Shown here: in pieces, positions 1-7,648 of the stretch
How positions within the stretch are numbered: the first letter of the stretch is position 1
Layout: every line of letters begins with the position of its first letter
From: JBBQRS01 sp038214535
Lineage (GTDB): Bacteria > Chloroflexota > Anaerolineae > CG2-30-64-16
DNA: 45,984 nt
Direction of reading: 5' to 3'
Assembly (NCBI GenBank): GCA_038214535.1
Contig: JBBQRS010000027.1
Coordinates: 1 to 45,984, forward strand
Translations under genes and position numbers: made by a program
The notes under the pieces: generated by a model
Seen by the model: only the letters and a program-made list of their open reading frames with translations
Told to the model about the DNA's origin: nothing
Databases searched by the model: none

Positions 1-71
1 ACTCCGCGGAGGTATGATATGACAGAGACTAACCTTACAGGCGATTCCGTGTGTTACGTGGCAGAGTATTC

Positions 72-890
72 TTATGCGAAGCCGCCGGTGGAGGCTTCGC
101 CGCCGTCTACGAAGATCACCGACCCGCTGATGAACTGGATCGCGGGGTCGCTCAGCGCGGCGATGGTCACCGCGACATCTTCCGGCACGGTCATCCGACC
201 CGATGGGTTGCGTTCCATCGTGCGTGCGACCATCGTCTCGTTCCCCGGAATCTTCCGCAGCGCGGGCGTATCGGTGACGCCGGCCTGGATGGCGTTGACC
301 AGCACCCCGCGCGAACCGAGCTCGAGGGCGAGTTGGCGCGTGTGCGATTCGAGCGCGGCTTTCGCCGCCGACACCGCGCCGTAGTTCGGCACAACGCGCT
401 GGCTGCCTTCGCTGGTCATGCTGAACAGGCGACTGCCGCGCCCCAGCAGGTCGCGGCGCACCATGTCTTGCGTCCAATAGACCAGACTATTCGCCATGAC
501 GTTCATCGTCATTTCCATCTGCGCCTGGCTCACGGCTTCCTCAGGGGTGTTAGCGATGAAGGGCAGCAGCGAACCGAACGCCAGCGAGTGCATGAAGACG
601 TGGATGCGATGCTCGCTGCCCGCCGCGGCCATCGCCGCCTCGATGCCGTCGAGGACCTTCGCACGCCGGTCGGGATCGGCGGCGTTGGTGTTGAAGAAAA
701 GCGCCTGTCCGCCGGCGGTCTCGATGTCGGCCATTACGGCCTTGGCGGCGGGCAATGTCTGGCGCAGGTCCAGGTGCACCCCGGCGATATTCATGCCGCG
801 CGCGGCTAGTGTGCGCGCCGTCGCCGCGCCGAATCCACTCGAAGCGCCGAGGATCAGCGCCCATTGTCCCTTCAAGGGTTGGTCGGTCAT
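72..890 (-). CDS. FabI-like short-chain dehydrogenase/reductase
   Basis: This 272-residue protein is a single Rossmann-fold SDR domain. The nucleotide-binding glycine motif GASSGFG lies at about residues 15-21, and HSLAFG at about 101-106 resembles the HSIAFA segment of enoyl-ACP reductases. The active-site Tyr and Lys are Y170 and K177. This Y-x6-K spacing is that of FabI/FabL enoyl reductases, not the Y-x3-K of classical SDRs such as FabG. A role in reducing an enoyl thioester in fatty acid synthesis is therefore plausible but inferred; other divergent SDRs share the spacing. The C-terminus (ISGSVIFVDGGEAS) is family-typical. An AGAGGA ribosome site sits about 7 bases before the ATG. It stands alone, separated from the next minus-strand gene by a hairpin repeat. 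Confidence 0.85.
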   Translation of the reverse strand: MTDQPLKGQWALILGASSGFGAATARTLAARGMNIAGVHLDLRQTLPAAKAVMADIETAGGQALFFNTNAADPDRRAKVLDGIEAAMAAAGSEHRIHVFMHSLAFGSLLPFIANTPEEAVSQAQMEMTMNVMANSLVYWTQDMVRRDLLGRGSRLFSMTSEGSQRVVPNYGAVSAAKAALESHTRQLALELGSRGVLVNAIQAGVTDTPALRKIPGNETMVARTMERNPSGRMTVPEDVAVTIAALSDPAIQFISGSVIFVDGGEASTGGFA

Positions 891-984
891 TCTCTCGTCC
901 TCTCTGATGATTCAAATGTCGTTAAGTCACTGCACGGTTAACCCCGCGCGCCGGTTGGCGTCGCGCCGGTTCTGTGTGCTGAAT

Positions 985-1041
985 CGTAGTCTAGCCCCTT
1001 GTGGGCGTGCGGCCCCAGCGCCCACAAGGGGCTAGACTACG
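985..1041. repeat. Family A hairpin repeat, copy 1
   Basis: Two perfect 23-bp inverted arms (985-1007 and 1019-1041) surround an 11-base loop. The arms carry the core TAGCCCCTTGTGGGCG and its complement. A decayed single arm (GCGCCTACAAGGGTTCAGAC, 1051-1070) follows directly, as if a second copy were eroding. Similar hairpins lie at 18650, 24438, 32633 and 37150. It sits between the SDR gene and the proline dehydrogenase gene. There is no U-tract, so it is not a standard intrinsic terminator. Confidence 0.9.
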
Positions 1042-1076
1042 GGTTTATATGCGCCTACAAGGGTTCAGACGACGGA

Positions 1077-2012
1077 CTAATCGCCCGTCAGGGCGCGCAG
1101 GAAGAAGACCAGGTTGGCGGGCCGCTCTGCAAGCCGACGCATGAAATACGGATACCAGTGCGTGCCGTAGGGCACGTAAATGCGCACTTTGTAGCCTTGT
1201 TTGACCAACTTGGCCTGCAGCTCACGCCGGATGCCGTAGAGCATCTGGAACTCGTAGCTGTCTTTTGGCAGTTCCTGCCGGTACGCGTAGGCGCGCGCGA
1301 AATTGATGACGTCTTCGTCGTGGGAAGCGACGGCGGCATAGGTGTGGTGCGCCCGCGCGTCCGGCGCCATGCAGATGCGGACCAAGTCGTTGAGTTTGCG
1401 CGTGACTTGCTCGCGCTCCTGATACGCGATCTCTTCCGGTTCGTCATACGCGCCCTTGCACAGGCGGAAATGGCCGATGCCCTCCTCGATCAGGGCCCGC
1501 ACGTCGGTCTCGCTGCGCCGCAAGGACGCCTGAATCACGACGCCCACGTTGTTGTACTCACGGCGCAGCCGCCGATAGATCGCCAGGGTACGCGCCGTGT
1601 AGTCTGAGCTTTCCATGTCAATGCGCACGAAATTATCGTTGCGCCATGCGTGCTCCACCACGCGCCGCACGTTGGCGAAACACACCTCGTCCCCGATATC
1701 CAGTCCGAGTTGCGTCAGCTTAACCGAGACGTTGCACCGCGCGCCGGCTGCTTGCAGCGCCGTCAACGCCAGCACATACTCATCTGCGGCGGCGCGCGCC
1801 GCCGGTTCGTCGAAGACGTTTTCCCCCAGGTAGTCGAGCGTGCCCAGCATTCCCTGATCGTTCAGCTCCAGTACAGCGGCGATGGCCTGCTCCAGCCGTT
1901 CGCCCGCGACGAAGCGGTGCGACATCGTGCGCACGACGGGCGCGTGTACCACCACTTGTTCCAGGGTCGGGTTCCTCGAAAACGAGATCAGCGTAGGACG
2001 CAAGAGCGACAT
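1077..2012 (-). CDS. Proline dehydrogenase (monofunctional)
   Basis: This 311-residue protein matches the FAD-dependent PRODH family, which oxidises L-proline to pyrroline-5-carboxylate. Visible family features are the TIM-barrel segments (NVSVKLTQLGLDIGD, FVRIDMESSDYT, VGVVIQASLRRSE, FRLCKGAYDEPEE) and the C-terminal substrate-contact helix YPYFMRRLAERPAN. The length fits the monofunctional enzyme of Gram-positives and Chloroflexota rather than the large PutA fusion. No P5C dehydrogenase gene lies nearby. The ATG at 2012 is preceded by AAGGAG at 8-base spacing, which supports the start. Confidence 0.93.
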   Translation of the reverse strand: MSLLRPTLISFSRNPTLEQVVVHAPVVRTMSHRFVAGERLEQAIAAVLELNDQGMLGTLDYLGENVFDEPAARAAADEYVLALTALQAAGARCNVSVKLTQLGLDIGDEVCFANVRRVVEHAWRNDNFVRIDMESSDYTARTLAIYRRLRREYNNVGVVIQASLRRSETDVRALIEEGIGHFRLCKGAYDEPEEIAYQEREQVTRKLNDLVRICMAPDARAHHTYAAVASHDEDVINFARAYAYRQELPKDSYEFQMLYGIRRELQAKLVKQGYKVRIYVPYGTHWYPYFMRRLAERPANLVFFLRALTGD

Positions 2013-2084
2013 TGCAGCATCTCCTTAACACATGGAGCATGACATGGCTTGACGCTCATATTGTGCCGTCCTGCGCGACGGATG

Positions 2085-2879
2085 TCAAACAACTGGGGGG
2101 TCGGGGAAGTTCGCAGGTGACTCTGCCAGCGTAATTTTTGGGAGCGTGACGCGATCTATCTGTGCGAGATGCTCCGGGCCGGCGTCTATCACCGCATCAT
2201 AGACTTGCCGGGCGGCCTGTCGAAACTCGGCCACCTGCACGCCCTGGCACGCCTCCGGCAACGTTCGCAGGCGGGGCAGGCCGCGGCGAAACGTCTTGAT
2301 CGCCCCCGGATAGTTATCGCCCAGAAGATGATGAAACGCCACGCCGACCTGGAGGATGCCCTGGTAAAGATCACGCACGGGACGCGGTTCTTGCCGCCAG
2401 AGCGTCTCCAGGGTCTCGTGACATTCCCAATATTCGCCGGCGTTGAACTGTTCGATCCCGCGCAATAGCGAGGGCGGCGGCGGCTCGTCCCAACCTTCGA
2501 CCCAACGCGTCGGCGGGTGCAGCGTGCGCTCCACCAGCGCCGGTAGCTCGGTCATCAGCCTCGAGCGCGCCCAGGCGTGATCGCAACCGGCTTTACGGGC
2601 GGCCTGCAAACTTTCCATATCTATGTGGCTGCCAAAAGCGACGATCGGGATGGATTTGGTGTGCGGCAATTGCTTGGCGCGGCGCACCGGCTCTTCCCAA
2701 CCGGGCGCGGAGAGGTCAATCAAGACGAGTTCGGGCCAGCGCTCGATGGCGTCCCAGAGGGCCCGCCCGTCTTCGAGGATCAGTTCTTGCCCGCCGATGG
2801 CCCGCACGACCTGACTGATACGGACAGAGAAAAACAGGTCGGGTTCGAGCGCGACGACGAGGGGTTTATGTTCAGGCAT
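2085..2879 (-). CDS. Pseudo-receiver domain fused to DUF309
   Basis: The 264-residue protein has two parts. Residues 1-115 look like a response-regulator receiver fold: acidic E12/D14, a candidate phospho-acceptor D55 in VLIDLSA, and IPIVAFGSH as strand 4. The conserved Thr/Ser and Lys positions are altered, so it is probably a degenerate receiver. Residues from about 140 carry the DUF309 signature FNAGEYWECHETLETLW and LYQGILQVGVAFHHL; the biochemical role of this family is not established. Its start overlaps the end of the upstream regulator gene by 8 bases, which implies translational coupling and a shared job. Confidence 0.85.
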   Translation of the reverse strand: MPEHKPLVVALEPDLFFSVRISQVVRAIGGQELILEDGRALWDAIERWPELVLIDLSAPGWEEPVRRAKQLPHTKSIPIVAFGSHIDMESLQAARKAGCDHAWARSRLMTELPALVERTLHPPTRWVEGWDEPPPPSLLRGIEQFNAGEYWECHETLETLWRQEPRPVRDLYQGILQVGVAFHHLLGDNYPGAIKTFRRGLPRLRTLPEACQGVQVAEFRQAARQVYDAVIDAGPEHLAQIDRVTLPKITLAESPANFPDPPVV

Positions 2880-3546
2880 TGGAGCTTTCGGCGGTGCGCC
2901 GGCGGATGCGGTATTCGCACATCAGGCCGCCGCTCATCATGTGCTGCGCACGCATGACCTCCGTATCCGGCAACACGGCGCGGATGAAGTTCAGTTCGGA
3001 GCCGCACGCTTCGGTATGTTGGGCCGCAACGTCATGGATGGCGCAGTTGTGTTCGCTGATCCAGAAAGTGTTCGTGTCAATCTGGCCCCACTCAGCCAAG
3101 TAGCCTTCGCCGTTGAGGATATTCGTTAGTCCTGCGACGCGCTCCGGTAGCGGCAGCCCTTCGAGGTTGGCCTGCGCGTTGCGGATGCGTCGCTGCGCCC
3201 GGTTATCGAATAAGCGGATAACGGTTTCGTCGCCTTGTTCATCGGCGAGATAGCTCAAAAGTTCATTCGCGAGGCGTGCATAGTTCCGCGGAAATAAATC
3301 CTCGGCCGCCGGGCTGAGGCCGTAGACGTAGCTGGGGCGCCCTTTGCCGCGCTGGATCAGGTCATAGCGCACCAGCCGGTCGCGTTCGAGGGTCATCAGG
3401 TGCCGCCGGACGCCCATGCTCGTGATCCCGAGCAACTCGGCCAGCTCGCCTGCCGTCATGCCGCCGTTTTGCTTCAATGCCAGCAGGATCTTCCGGCGCG
3501 TCGGCTGAAGCTGGTCTACCATCGGTTCTTTGAGTTCGCCGTTCAT
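2872..3546 (-). CDS. SufR-like HTH regulator with cysteine cluster motif
   Basis: A DeoR/ArsR-type winged helix (MTAGELAELLGITSMGVRRH onward) is followed by a C-terminal domain with Cys residues spaced as in SufR: NC-x12-C, then a distal C in GGLMCEYRI. SufR proteins bind an [Fe-S] cluster and repress Fe-S assembly genes. Here the target is not visible, and the partner is a DUF309 protein rather than a suf operon. The reading frame extends to a TTG at 3597, but the ATG at 3546 has AGGA 9-10 bases upstream (TCAGGAATCGAAGCC) and fits the family length, so it is preferred (224 aa). The ATG at 3570 has no proper ribosome site. Confidence 0.8.
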   Translation of the reverse strand: MNGELKEPMVDQLQPTRRKILLALKQNGGMTAGELAELLGITSMGVRRHLMTLERDRLVRYDLIQRGKGRPSYVYGLSPAAEDLFPRNYARLANELLSYLADEQGDETVIRLFDNRAQRRIRNAQANLEGLPLPERVAGLTNILNGEGYLAEWGQIDTNTFWISEHNCAIHDVAAQHTEACGSELNFIRAVLPDTEVMRAQHMMSGGLMCEYRIRRRTAESSNA

Positions 3547-3629
3547 GGCTTCGATTCCTGAGACTCCCATGCCTTGCTTTCGCAGAATATCGAGCAAAAG
3601 CAGCCCCGATCCATCAACAATATGCGGTC

Positions 3630-3659
3630 ATGATAACACATTTTGCGCCCGAAGAACAA
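3630..3659 (-). promoter_or_regulatory. Promoter of the SufR-like regulator gene
   Basis: Reading the minus strand, a TTGTTC -35 (3654-3659) and TATCAT -10 (3630-3635) are separated by 18 bases. It lies about 85 bases before the preferred ATG and back to back with the plus-strand promoter at 3720. No palindromic operator was seen over it. Confidence 0.5.
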
Positions 3660-3719
3660 CTTAGGCGCTTTTGTAATCTCTTTAGTTATGTAATCTACCG
3701 CGACGTGCACCGGTATGTT

Positions 3720-3748
3720 TTGACGCTTGTTGCGGCTGCGGTTACACT
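3720..3748 (+). promoter_or_regulatory. Sigma-70-type promoter of the glycosyltransferase gene
   Basis: TTGACG (3720-3725) and TACACT (3743-3748) are 17 bases apart. The promoter overlaps the upstream TTG/ATG codons available to the next reading frame, so translation must begin downstream. This decides the start codon at 3784. Confidence 0.65.
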
Positions 3749-3783
3749 GGCAGCAGCACACTATTTCATTTGCGGAGGAGCCG

Positions 3784-4476
3784 TTGAGAACCGAGGACGC
3801 AAAGAATATCATCGCCCTGATCCCGGCCTGGAACGAAGAGCGCTTCATCGGTGACGTCGTCCGCGGGGCGCTGAAGTACGCGCCGGTGGTCGTGATTGAT
3901 GACGGTTCCACAGACCGGACGGCGCAGGTCGCAGAGGAGGCGGGCGCCGAGGTCGTCCGGCACAAGGTGAACAGCGGCAAGGGCGTGGCGCTCAACACCG
4001 GGTTCGACTATGCCGTCACGCATCACGTTGACGCGGCCATTACCCTGGACGCGGACGGCCAACACGATCCGGATGAGATCCCGCTCTTCATCGAGGCGTT
4101 CCGCGCAGGCGAGGGCGATCTGATCATCGGCAAGCGCAACTTCTCGCAGATGCCGGCGAAGAGCCAATTCGGCAACCGTATGGGCACGAAGTTGCTCACC
4201 CGGGCGATGGGGCAGCCGGTTCCCGACAATCAGAGCGGTTATCGCCTGTTAAGTTATGACGTGATGCGCACCTGTCGGCCCACGAGCCAGCGTTTCGAGG
4301 CTGAGGTGGAAATCCTCCTCCGGGCGCAACTGGGCGGCTTCCGCATCGGGTGGGTCCCCATCCAGACGATCTACAACGACAAGATCAGCCACTTCCGCCC
4401 GATCCAGGACAGCGCGCTGTTCCTCGGCATGGTGAACCGCATCTGGCAGGCGCGCCGGCGCGGCAGCTTTGAGTAA
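3784..4476 (+). CDS. Family 2 glycosyltransferase (DPM1/polyprenyl-phosphate type)
   Basis: The 230-residue GT-A protein opens with the family 2 strand IIALIPAWNEERFI. It has the nucleotide-binding DDGSTDRT and the metal-binding DADGQHDPDEI (DxD), followed by GKRNFS and QSGYRLLS. It lacks C-terminal membrane helices and resembles dolichyl/undecaprenyl-phosphate sugar transferases; the donor sugar cannot be read. The frame is open from 3727, but that start lies inside the promoter. TTG at 3784 has GGAGGAG just before it (3774-3780) and is taken as the start. The small membrane gene at 4498 follows and is probably co-transcribed. Confidence 0.85.
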   Translation: MRTEDAKNIIALIPAWNEERFIGDVVRGALKYAPVVVIDDGSTDRTAQVAEEAGAEVVRHKVNSGKGVALNTGFDYAVTHHVDAAITLDADGQHDPDEIPLFIEAFRAGEGDLIIGKRNFSQMPAKSQFGNRMGTKLLTRAMGQPVPDNQSGYRLLSYDVMRTCRPTSQRFEAEVEILLRAQLGGFRIGWVPIQTIYNDKISHFRPIQDSALFLGMVNRIWQARRRGSFE

Positions 4477-4497
4477 GCGCGTCGGGCCAGGTTAACT

Positions 4498-4815
4498 GTG
4501 CGAACTGTTGCCGCGATCCTGTTTCTCATTTTGGGCGTCATTTGGCCGCTGAGTGTACTGATCTGGCTCAGCGCCTGGCTCAACCGGCAGCCCGCACTCT
4601 CTCCACGCCGGTTGGGTCTCATCATTTCCGTCACCGGCGTCTTTCCCATCAGCCTGGTGCTGTCGGCCTTTGGGCTTTTGTTGCCCCGGTTGCAGGGTTC
4701 ACCGGTTTTCAAGGTCGTTTTACTGGTTGCCTGGGTTGCGACGATCGTGCTTTTCATCGGGTTATGGTGGACATCGGCGGCGGATCGCAACGCGGCAAGC
4801 GGTGAGAAAGGATAG
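4498..4815 (+). CDS. Small three-helix membrane protein
   Basis: The 105-residue protein starts with GTG. It has three predicted hydrophobic helices: about residues 5-27, 40-63 and 70-92. Its N-terminus is short and the C-terminal tail (SAADRNAASGEKG) is charged. No catalytic motif was seen. It begins 22 bases after the glycosyltransferase stop, so it probably belongs to that transcript; it could be a membrane partner of that enzyme, which is only a guess. I do not recognise a family. Confidence 0.6.
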   Translation: MRTVAAILFLILGVIWPLSVLIWLSAWLNRQPALSPRRLGLIISVTGVFPISLVLSAFGLLLPRLQGSPVFKVVLLVAWVATIVLFIGLWWTSAADRNAASGEKG

Positions 4816-4849
4816 ACGACGCCCAGGCCGCGCGCGCAAAAGCCGGCTT

Positions 4850-4877
4850 TTGTTCTTATGCAAAGTTGTGCTATAAT
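4850..4877 (+). promoter_or_regulatory. Promoter of the Xer recombinase gene
   Basis: TTGTTC (4850-4855) and a consensus TATAAT (4872-4877) are separated by 16 bases. The strong ribosome site GGAGGGAGG (4908-4916) follows, 7 bases before the ATG at 4924. This rejects the GTG at 4906 as start. Confidence 0.6.
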
Positions 4878-4923
4878 CTGATCTCCAATTGAGCCTGTTG
4901 AGGTCGTGGAGGGAGGCGCCATT

Positions 4924-5835
4924 ATGGAAGAGAAGATTCAGGAATTTCTAGATCATCTGGTTGCGGAGAAGGGCAGCTCTGAAAACACAGTTGCCGCTTA
5001 TCGCAACGATCTGCAACAATTCCACGCGTTCCTGGCGCAGCCGGATCAGCTTGGCGCGGACGTCGAGTGGAGCGATGTCACGCGCGACCAGCTTATCAGT
5101 TATATCCTCTTCCTGAAGGAACGCCAGTACGCCTCGGCCACGGTGGCGCGCAAGGTGGCGGCTCTGAAGTCATATTTCCATTTCCTGCTCCGTGTCGGCG
5201 CGGTCTCCGAAGATCCTTCGGAAGACCTGGACTCGCCGAAGGTCAAGAAACAGCTCCCGCAAACCCTCTCACCCGATGAGGTAGATCGCTTGTTGGCTCA
5301 GCCTTCTGAATCCGGGCGGACACCCAAGGCCCTGCGCGATACCGCGATGCTGGAGATTCTCTACGCGACCGGGATGCGCGTCAGCGAGATCGCCTCTCTC
5401 ACCATGGAAGATGTGGACTTGGAGGGCGGCGCGATTCGCTGCATGGGCAAGGGGAGCAAGGAACGGGTGATGCCGCTCTACCCGAAGGCTGTGGAGGCGG
5501 TGCGTGATTACCTCGAGCATGGTCGCGCGGCCCTGTTGGGGGACAATCCCAAAGAACGCACCCTGTTTCTGAATCCGCGTGGCGAACAATTGACGCGCCA
5601 GGGCCTATGGCTTATCATTAAAAGCTACGCGCGAGAATTGGAACTGGATGATCGGGTGACGCCGCACACGCTCCGGCATTCATTTGCGACGCACATGTTG
5701 AACGGTGGAGCCGGCTTGCGAGAGGTTCAGCGACTGTTGGGCCACGCCAATATCTCCACCACCCAGATCTACACCCACGTTTCGCGTGACCGACTCCGGC
5801 AAGTCTACGACGAAGCGCATCCCCGGGCCAAGTAG
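4924..5835 (+). CDS. xerD: Tyrosine site-specific recombinase, XerC/XerD type
   Basis: The 303-residue protein has an N-terminal SAM-like core-binding domain (about 1-95) and a C-terminal catalytic domain. All six expected residues are visible: R152 (TGMRVSE), K176 (MGKGSKER), H248 and R251 (HTLRHSF), H274 (LLGHANIS) and nucleophile Y283 (QIYTHV). Length and motif order match XerD/XerC, which resolve chromosome dimers at dif. No dif-like site was recognised in the window, and XerC versus XerD cannot be settled by eye. It has its own promoter, and nothing suggests a phage or integron integrase. Confidence 0.92.
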   Translation: MEEKIQEFLDHLVAEKGSSENTVAAYRNDLQQFHAFLAQPDQLGADVEWSDVTRDQLISYILFLKERQYASATVARKVAALKSYFHFLLRVGAVSEDPSEDLDSPKVKKQLPQTLSPDEVDRLLAQPSESGRTPKALRDTAMLEILYATGMRVSEIASLTMEDVDLEGGAIRCMGKGSKERVMPLYPKAVEAVRDYLEHGRAALLGDNPKERTLFLNPRGEQLTRQGLWLIIKSYARELELDDRVTPHTLRHSFATHMLNGGAGLREVQRLLGHANISTTQIYTHVSRDRLRQVYDEAHPRAK

Positions 5836-5885
5836 TCGCCTGTGGATGTATGCACTCCGGCAGACTGAGCTTGTCGGCCGGTTAG

Positions 5886-5970
5886 ACCCTCACCCAACCT
5901 CTCCCGCAGGGAGAGGGGCGATGTGGTAAATCCTCACCCAGCCTCTCTCACGGGGAGGGGCGATGGGGTA
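5886..5970. repeat. Tandem pair of CCTCACCC...CTCTCCC repeats
   Basis: Two near-copies stand in tandem (about 5887-5923 and 5932-5968). Each has the pattern CCTCACCCA, a pyrimidine-rich CTCTCCC or CTCTCTC arm, then the complementary GGGAGAGGGG. Related single copies lie at 36354 and 43209. They fill the 160-base gap between xerD and the nucleoside phosphorylase gene and can fold into short GC-rich hairpins. Confidence 0.75.
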
Positions 5971-5995
5971 GACCCTGCCGTAAGGTACGCTACGC

Positions 5996-6871
5996 ATGAC
6001 TTTGTATGAAACCCTGACGCACGCGCAAATACGCGAAGCTGCGGATAGCATCCGCCGGCGAACTGCTTATCAACCTCAGGTCGGCCTCGTGCTTGGCTCC
6101 GGGCTGAGTTCGTTGGCTGACGCCGTCGAAGACGCCGACCGCATCCCATACGCCGATATCCCCTATTTCCCCACATCATCGGTGGCGGGTCACACCGGTC
6201 AACTGGTGATCGGCAAGCTCGCCGGCCAGGTGGTCATCGTGCAACAGGGCCGGACGCACGCTTACGAAGGTTACTTCATGCAGCGCGTCACCTTCCCGGT
6301 GCGCGTCATGGCCGAGTTGGGCGTGCATACCTTGATCCTCACCAACGCCGCGGGCGGCATCAACCCGGAATTCCAGGCCGGCGACCTGATGCTGATCGTG
6401 GATCACATCGGTTTGATGGCAATGGTGGGCGGCAATCCCCTGTGGGGACCCAACGACGATGCACTCGGCCCCCGTTTTCCGGCGATGAACCAGGCTTATG
6501 ATCGCGGCCTGCGTCGGCTGGCGCAGCAGGTCGCCGCCAGGGAGCGAATCGCGTTGTGCGAGGGTGTCTATTGCGGCCTGGGCGGCCCGACCTTCGAGAC
6601 GCCTGCGGAAATCCGGTTCTTGCGGATGATCGGCGCGGATGCCGTGGGGATGTCCACCGTGCCCGAGACGATCGTGGCGCGCCACGGCGGGCTGCGCGTG
6701 CTGGGCTTCAGTGGCATCAGCAACGTCGCCGTGGATGACCCCGACGCCGAAACCGCCGCCAACCACGAGGAAGTGTTGGCTGCCGGAAAGACGATTGCGC
6801 CGAAACTCACGGCCCTGATCTGCGGTGTGTTGGCCGAGATGCTGCCGCCGGACGCGGCCCCTCAGGGTTAG
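5996..6871 (+). CDS. punA: Purine nucleoside phosphorylase (trimeric PNP)
   Basis: The 291-residue enzyme carries the PNP/MTAP fold: phosphate-binding GSGLSSL (34-40), HTGQL, GRTHAYEGY (about 85-93) and the signature TNAAGGINPEF (from 116). The base-site segment is VYCGLGGPTFETPAEIR, with a later GISNVA. The FETPAE form points to inosine/guanosine phosphorylase rather than methylthioadenosine phosphorylase. It splits purine nucleosides with phosphate in the salvage pathway. The downstream membrane-anchored gene starts 12 bases after its stop. Confidence 0.93.
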   Translation: MTLYETLTHAQIREAADSIRRRTAYQPQVGLVLGSGLSSLADAVEDADRIPYADIPYFPTSSVAGHTGQLVIGKLAGQVVIVQQGRTHAYEGYFMQRVTFPVRVMAELGVHTLILTNAAGGINPEFQAGDLMLIVDHIGLMAMVGGNPLWGPNDDALGPRFPAMNQAYDRGLRRLAQQVAARERIALCEGVYCGLGGPTFETPAEIRFLRMIGADAVGMSTVPETIVARHGGLRVLGFSGISNVAVDDPDAETAANHEEVLAAGKTIAPKLTALICGVLAEMLPPDAAPQG

Positions 6872-6883
6872 GGGCATATTCGC

Positions 6884-7639
6884 ATGGCCATTGTCGTTGA
6901 TCTGATCAAGTCTTACTCACCGTGGGTCTACGGCGTCTGCGCGCTGGTCGCCCTGTGGTATCTGCGCGTGGCGTTGGTCGCCCGGCGAGATCGCCGTGAC
7001 TCCGTCTTTGCGCTGGAGCGCGAGACGGCCCTGAACCGAACCTATGGCGTGTGGGCCGTCGCGGCCATCCTTGCGCTCGTCATGGGCGGCGTTTATTTTC
7101 TCAGCACGGTCGTCTCAGACGCCGTGCAACCGTTGGTCGAAGATCTGAACCAGACTGCCACACCGCAGTTCGTGGTGGTTTCTGGTGAGCCGACCGTGAC
7201 GCCCACCTTGCCGATTTCAGAGCTTGCTACGCCGACCACCACGGCGACGCCGCGTCCACGCCCCACGGTGCGCGAAGCGCCGCCGACGCCCATCCCCCAG
7301 CCAACTGCCACGCGGATTCTGGTGCGCGCGCCGAGCTGCCCCGATGCCCGCGCGGTGATCACCTCGCCGGGGATTGATGCGACGGTCTCAGGCATGGTCC
7401 CCATCGTGGGAACTGCGGATCATCCTTCATTCCAGTTCTATAAGCTCGAGTACGGGATCGGCGGCGATCCTTCGAGCTGGTCTTATTTTGACGGCGGCGA
7501 ACAGCCCGTGCGCGGTGGGCGTCTGGGAACGCTCAACGCCGGCACGCTGCCGCCTGGAACTTACAGCGTGCGCATTGTCGTCGTAGATGCGACCGGTAAC
7601 TTTGTGACGCCCTGCCAGACGACCATTATCATCCAATGA
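6884..7639 (+). CDS. Membrane-anchored protein with Thr/Pro stalk and Ig-like domain
   Basis: The 251-residue protein has two N-terminal hydrophobic segments (about 12-30 and 50-75). A Thr/Pro-rich linker follows (about 100-145, many TPT/PTP units). The C-terminal beta domain (about 150-250) contains FQFYKLEYGIG, LPPGTYSVRIVVVDATGN and two Cys that may pair. This type of domain is frequent on extracytoplasmic Chloroflexota proteins. No enzymatic motif is visible; a cell-surface or envelope role is inferred. It is tightly followed by the HEAT-repeat gene. Confidence 0.7.
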   Translation: MAIVVDLIKSYSPWVYGVCALVALWYLRVALVARRDRRDSVFALERETALNRTYGVWAVAAILALVMGGVYFLSTVVSDAVQPLVEDLNQTATPQFVVVSGEPTVTPTLPISELATPTTTATPRPRPTVREAPPTPIPQPTATRILVRAPSCPDARAVITSPGIDATVSGMVPIVGTADHPSFQFYKLEYGIGGDPSSWSYFDGGEQPVRGGRLGTLNAGTLPPGTYSVRIVVVDATGNFVTPCQTTIIIQ

Positions 7640-7648
7640 GTCATTTTT

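Noticed and set aside
3727..3783. Longer N-terminus of the glycosyltransferase from 3727
   Set aside because: The codons lie within the promoter spacer and -10 box; GGAGGAG before TTG 3784 marks the real start.
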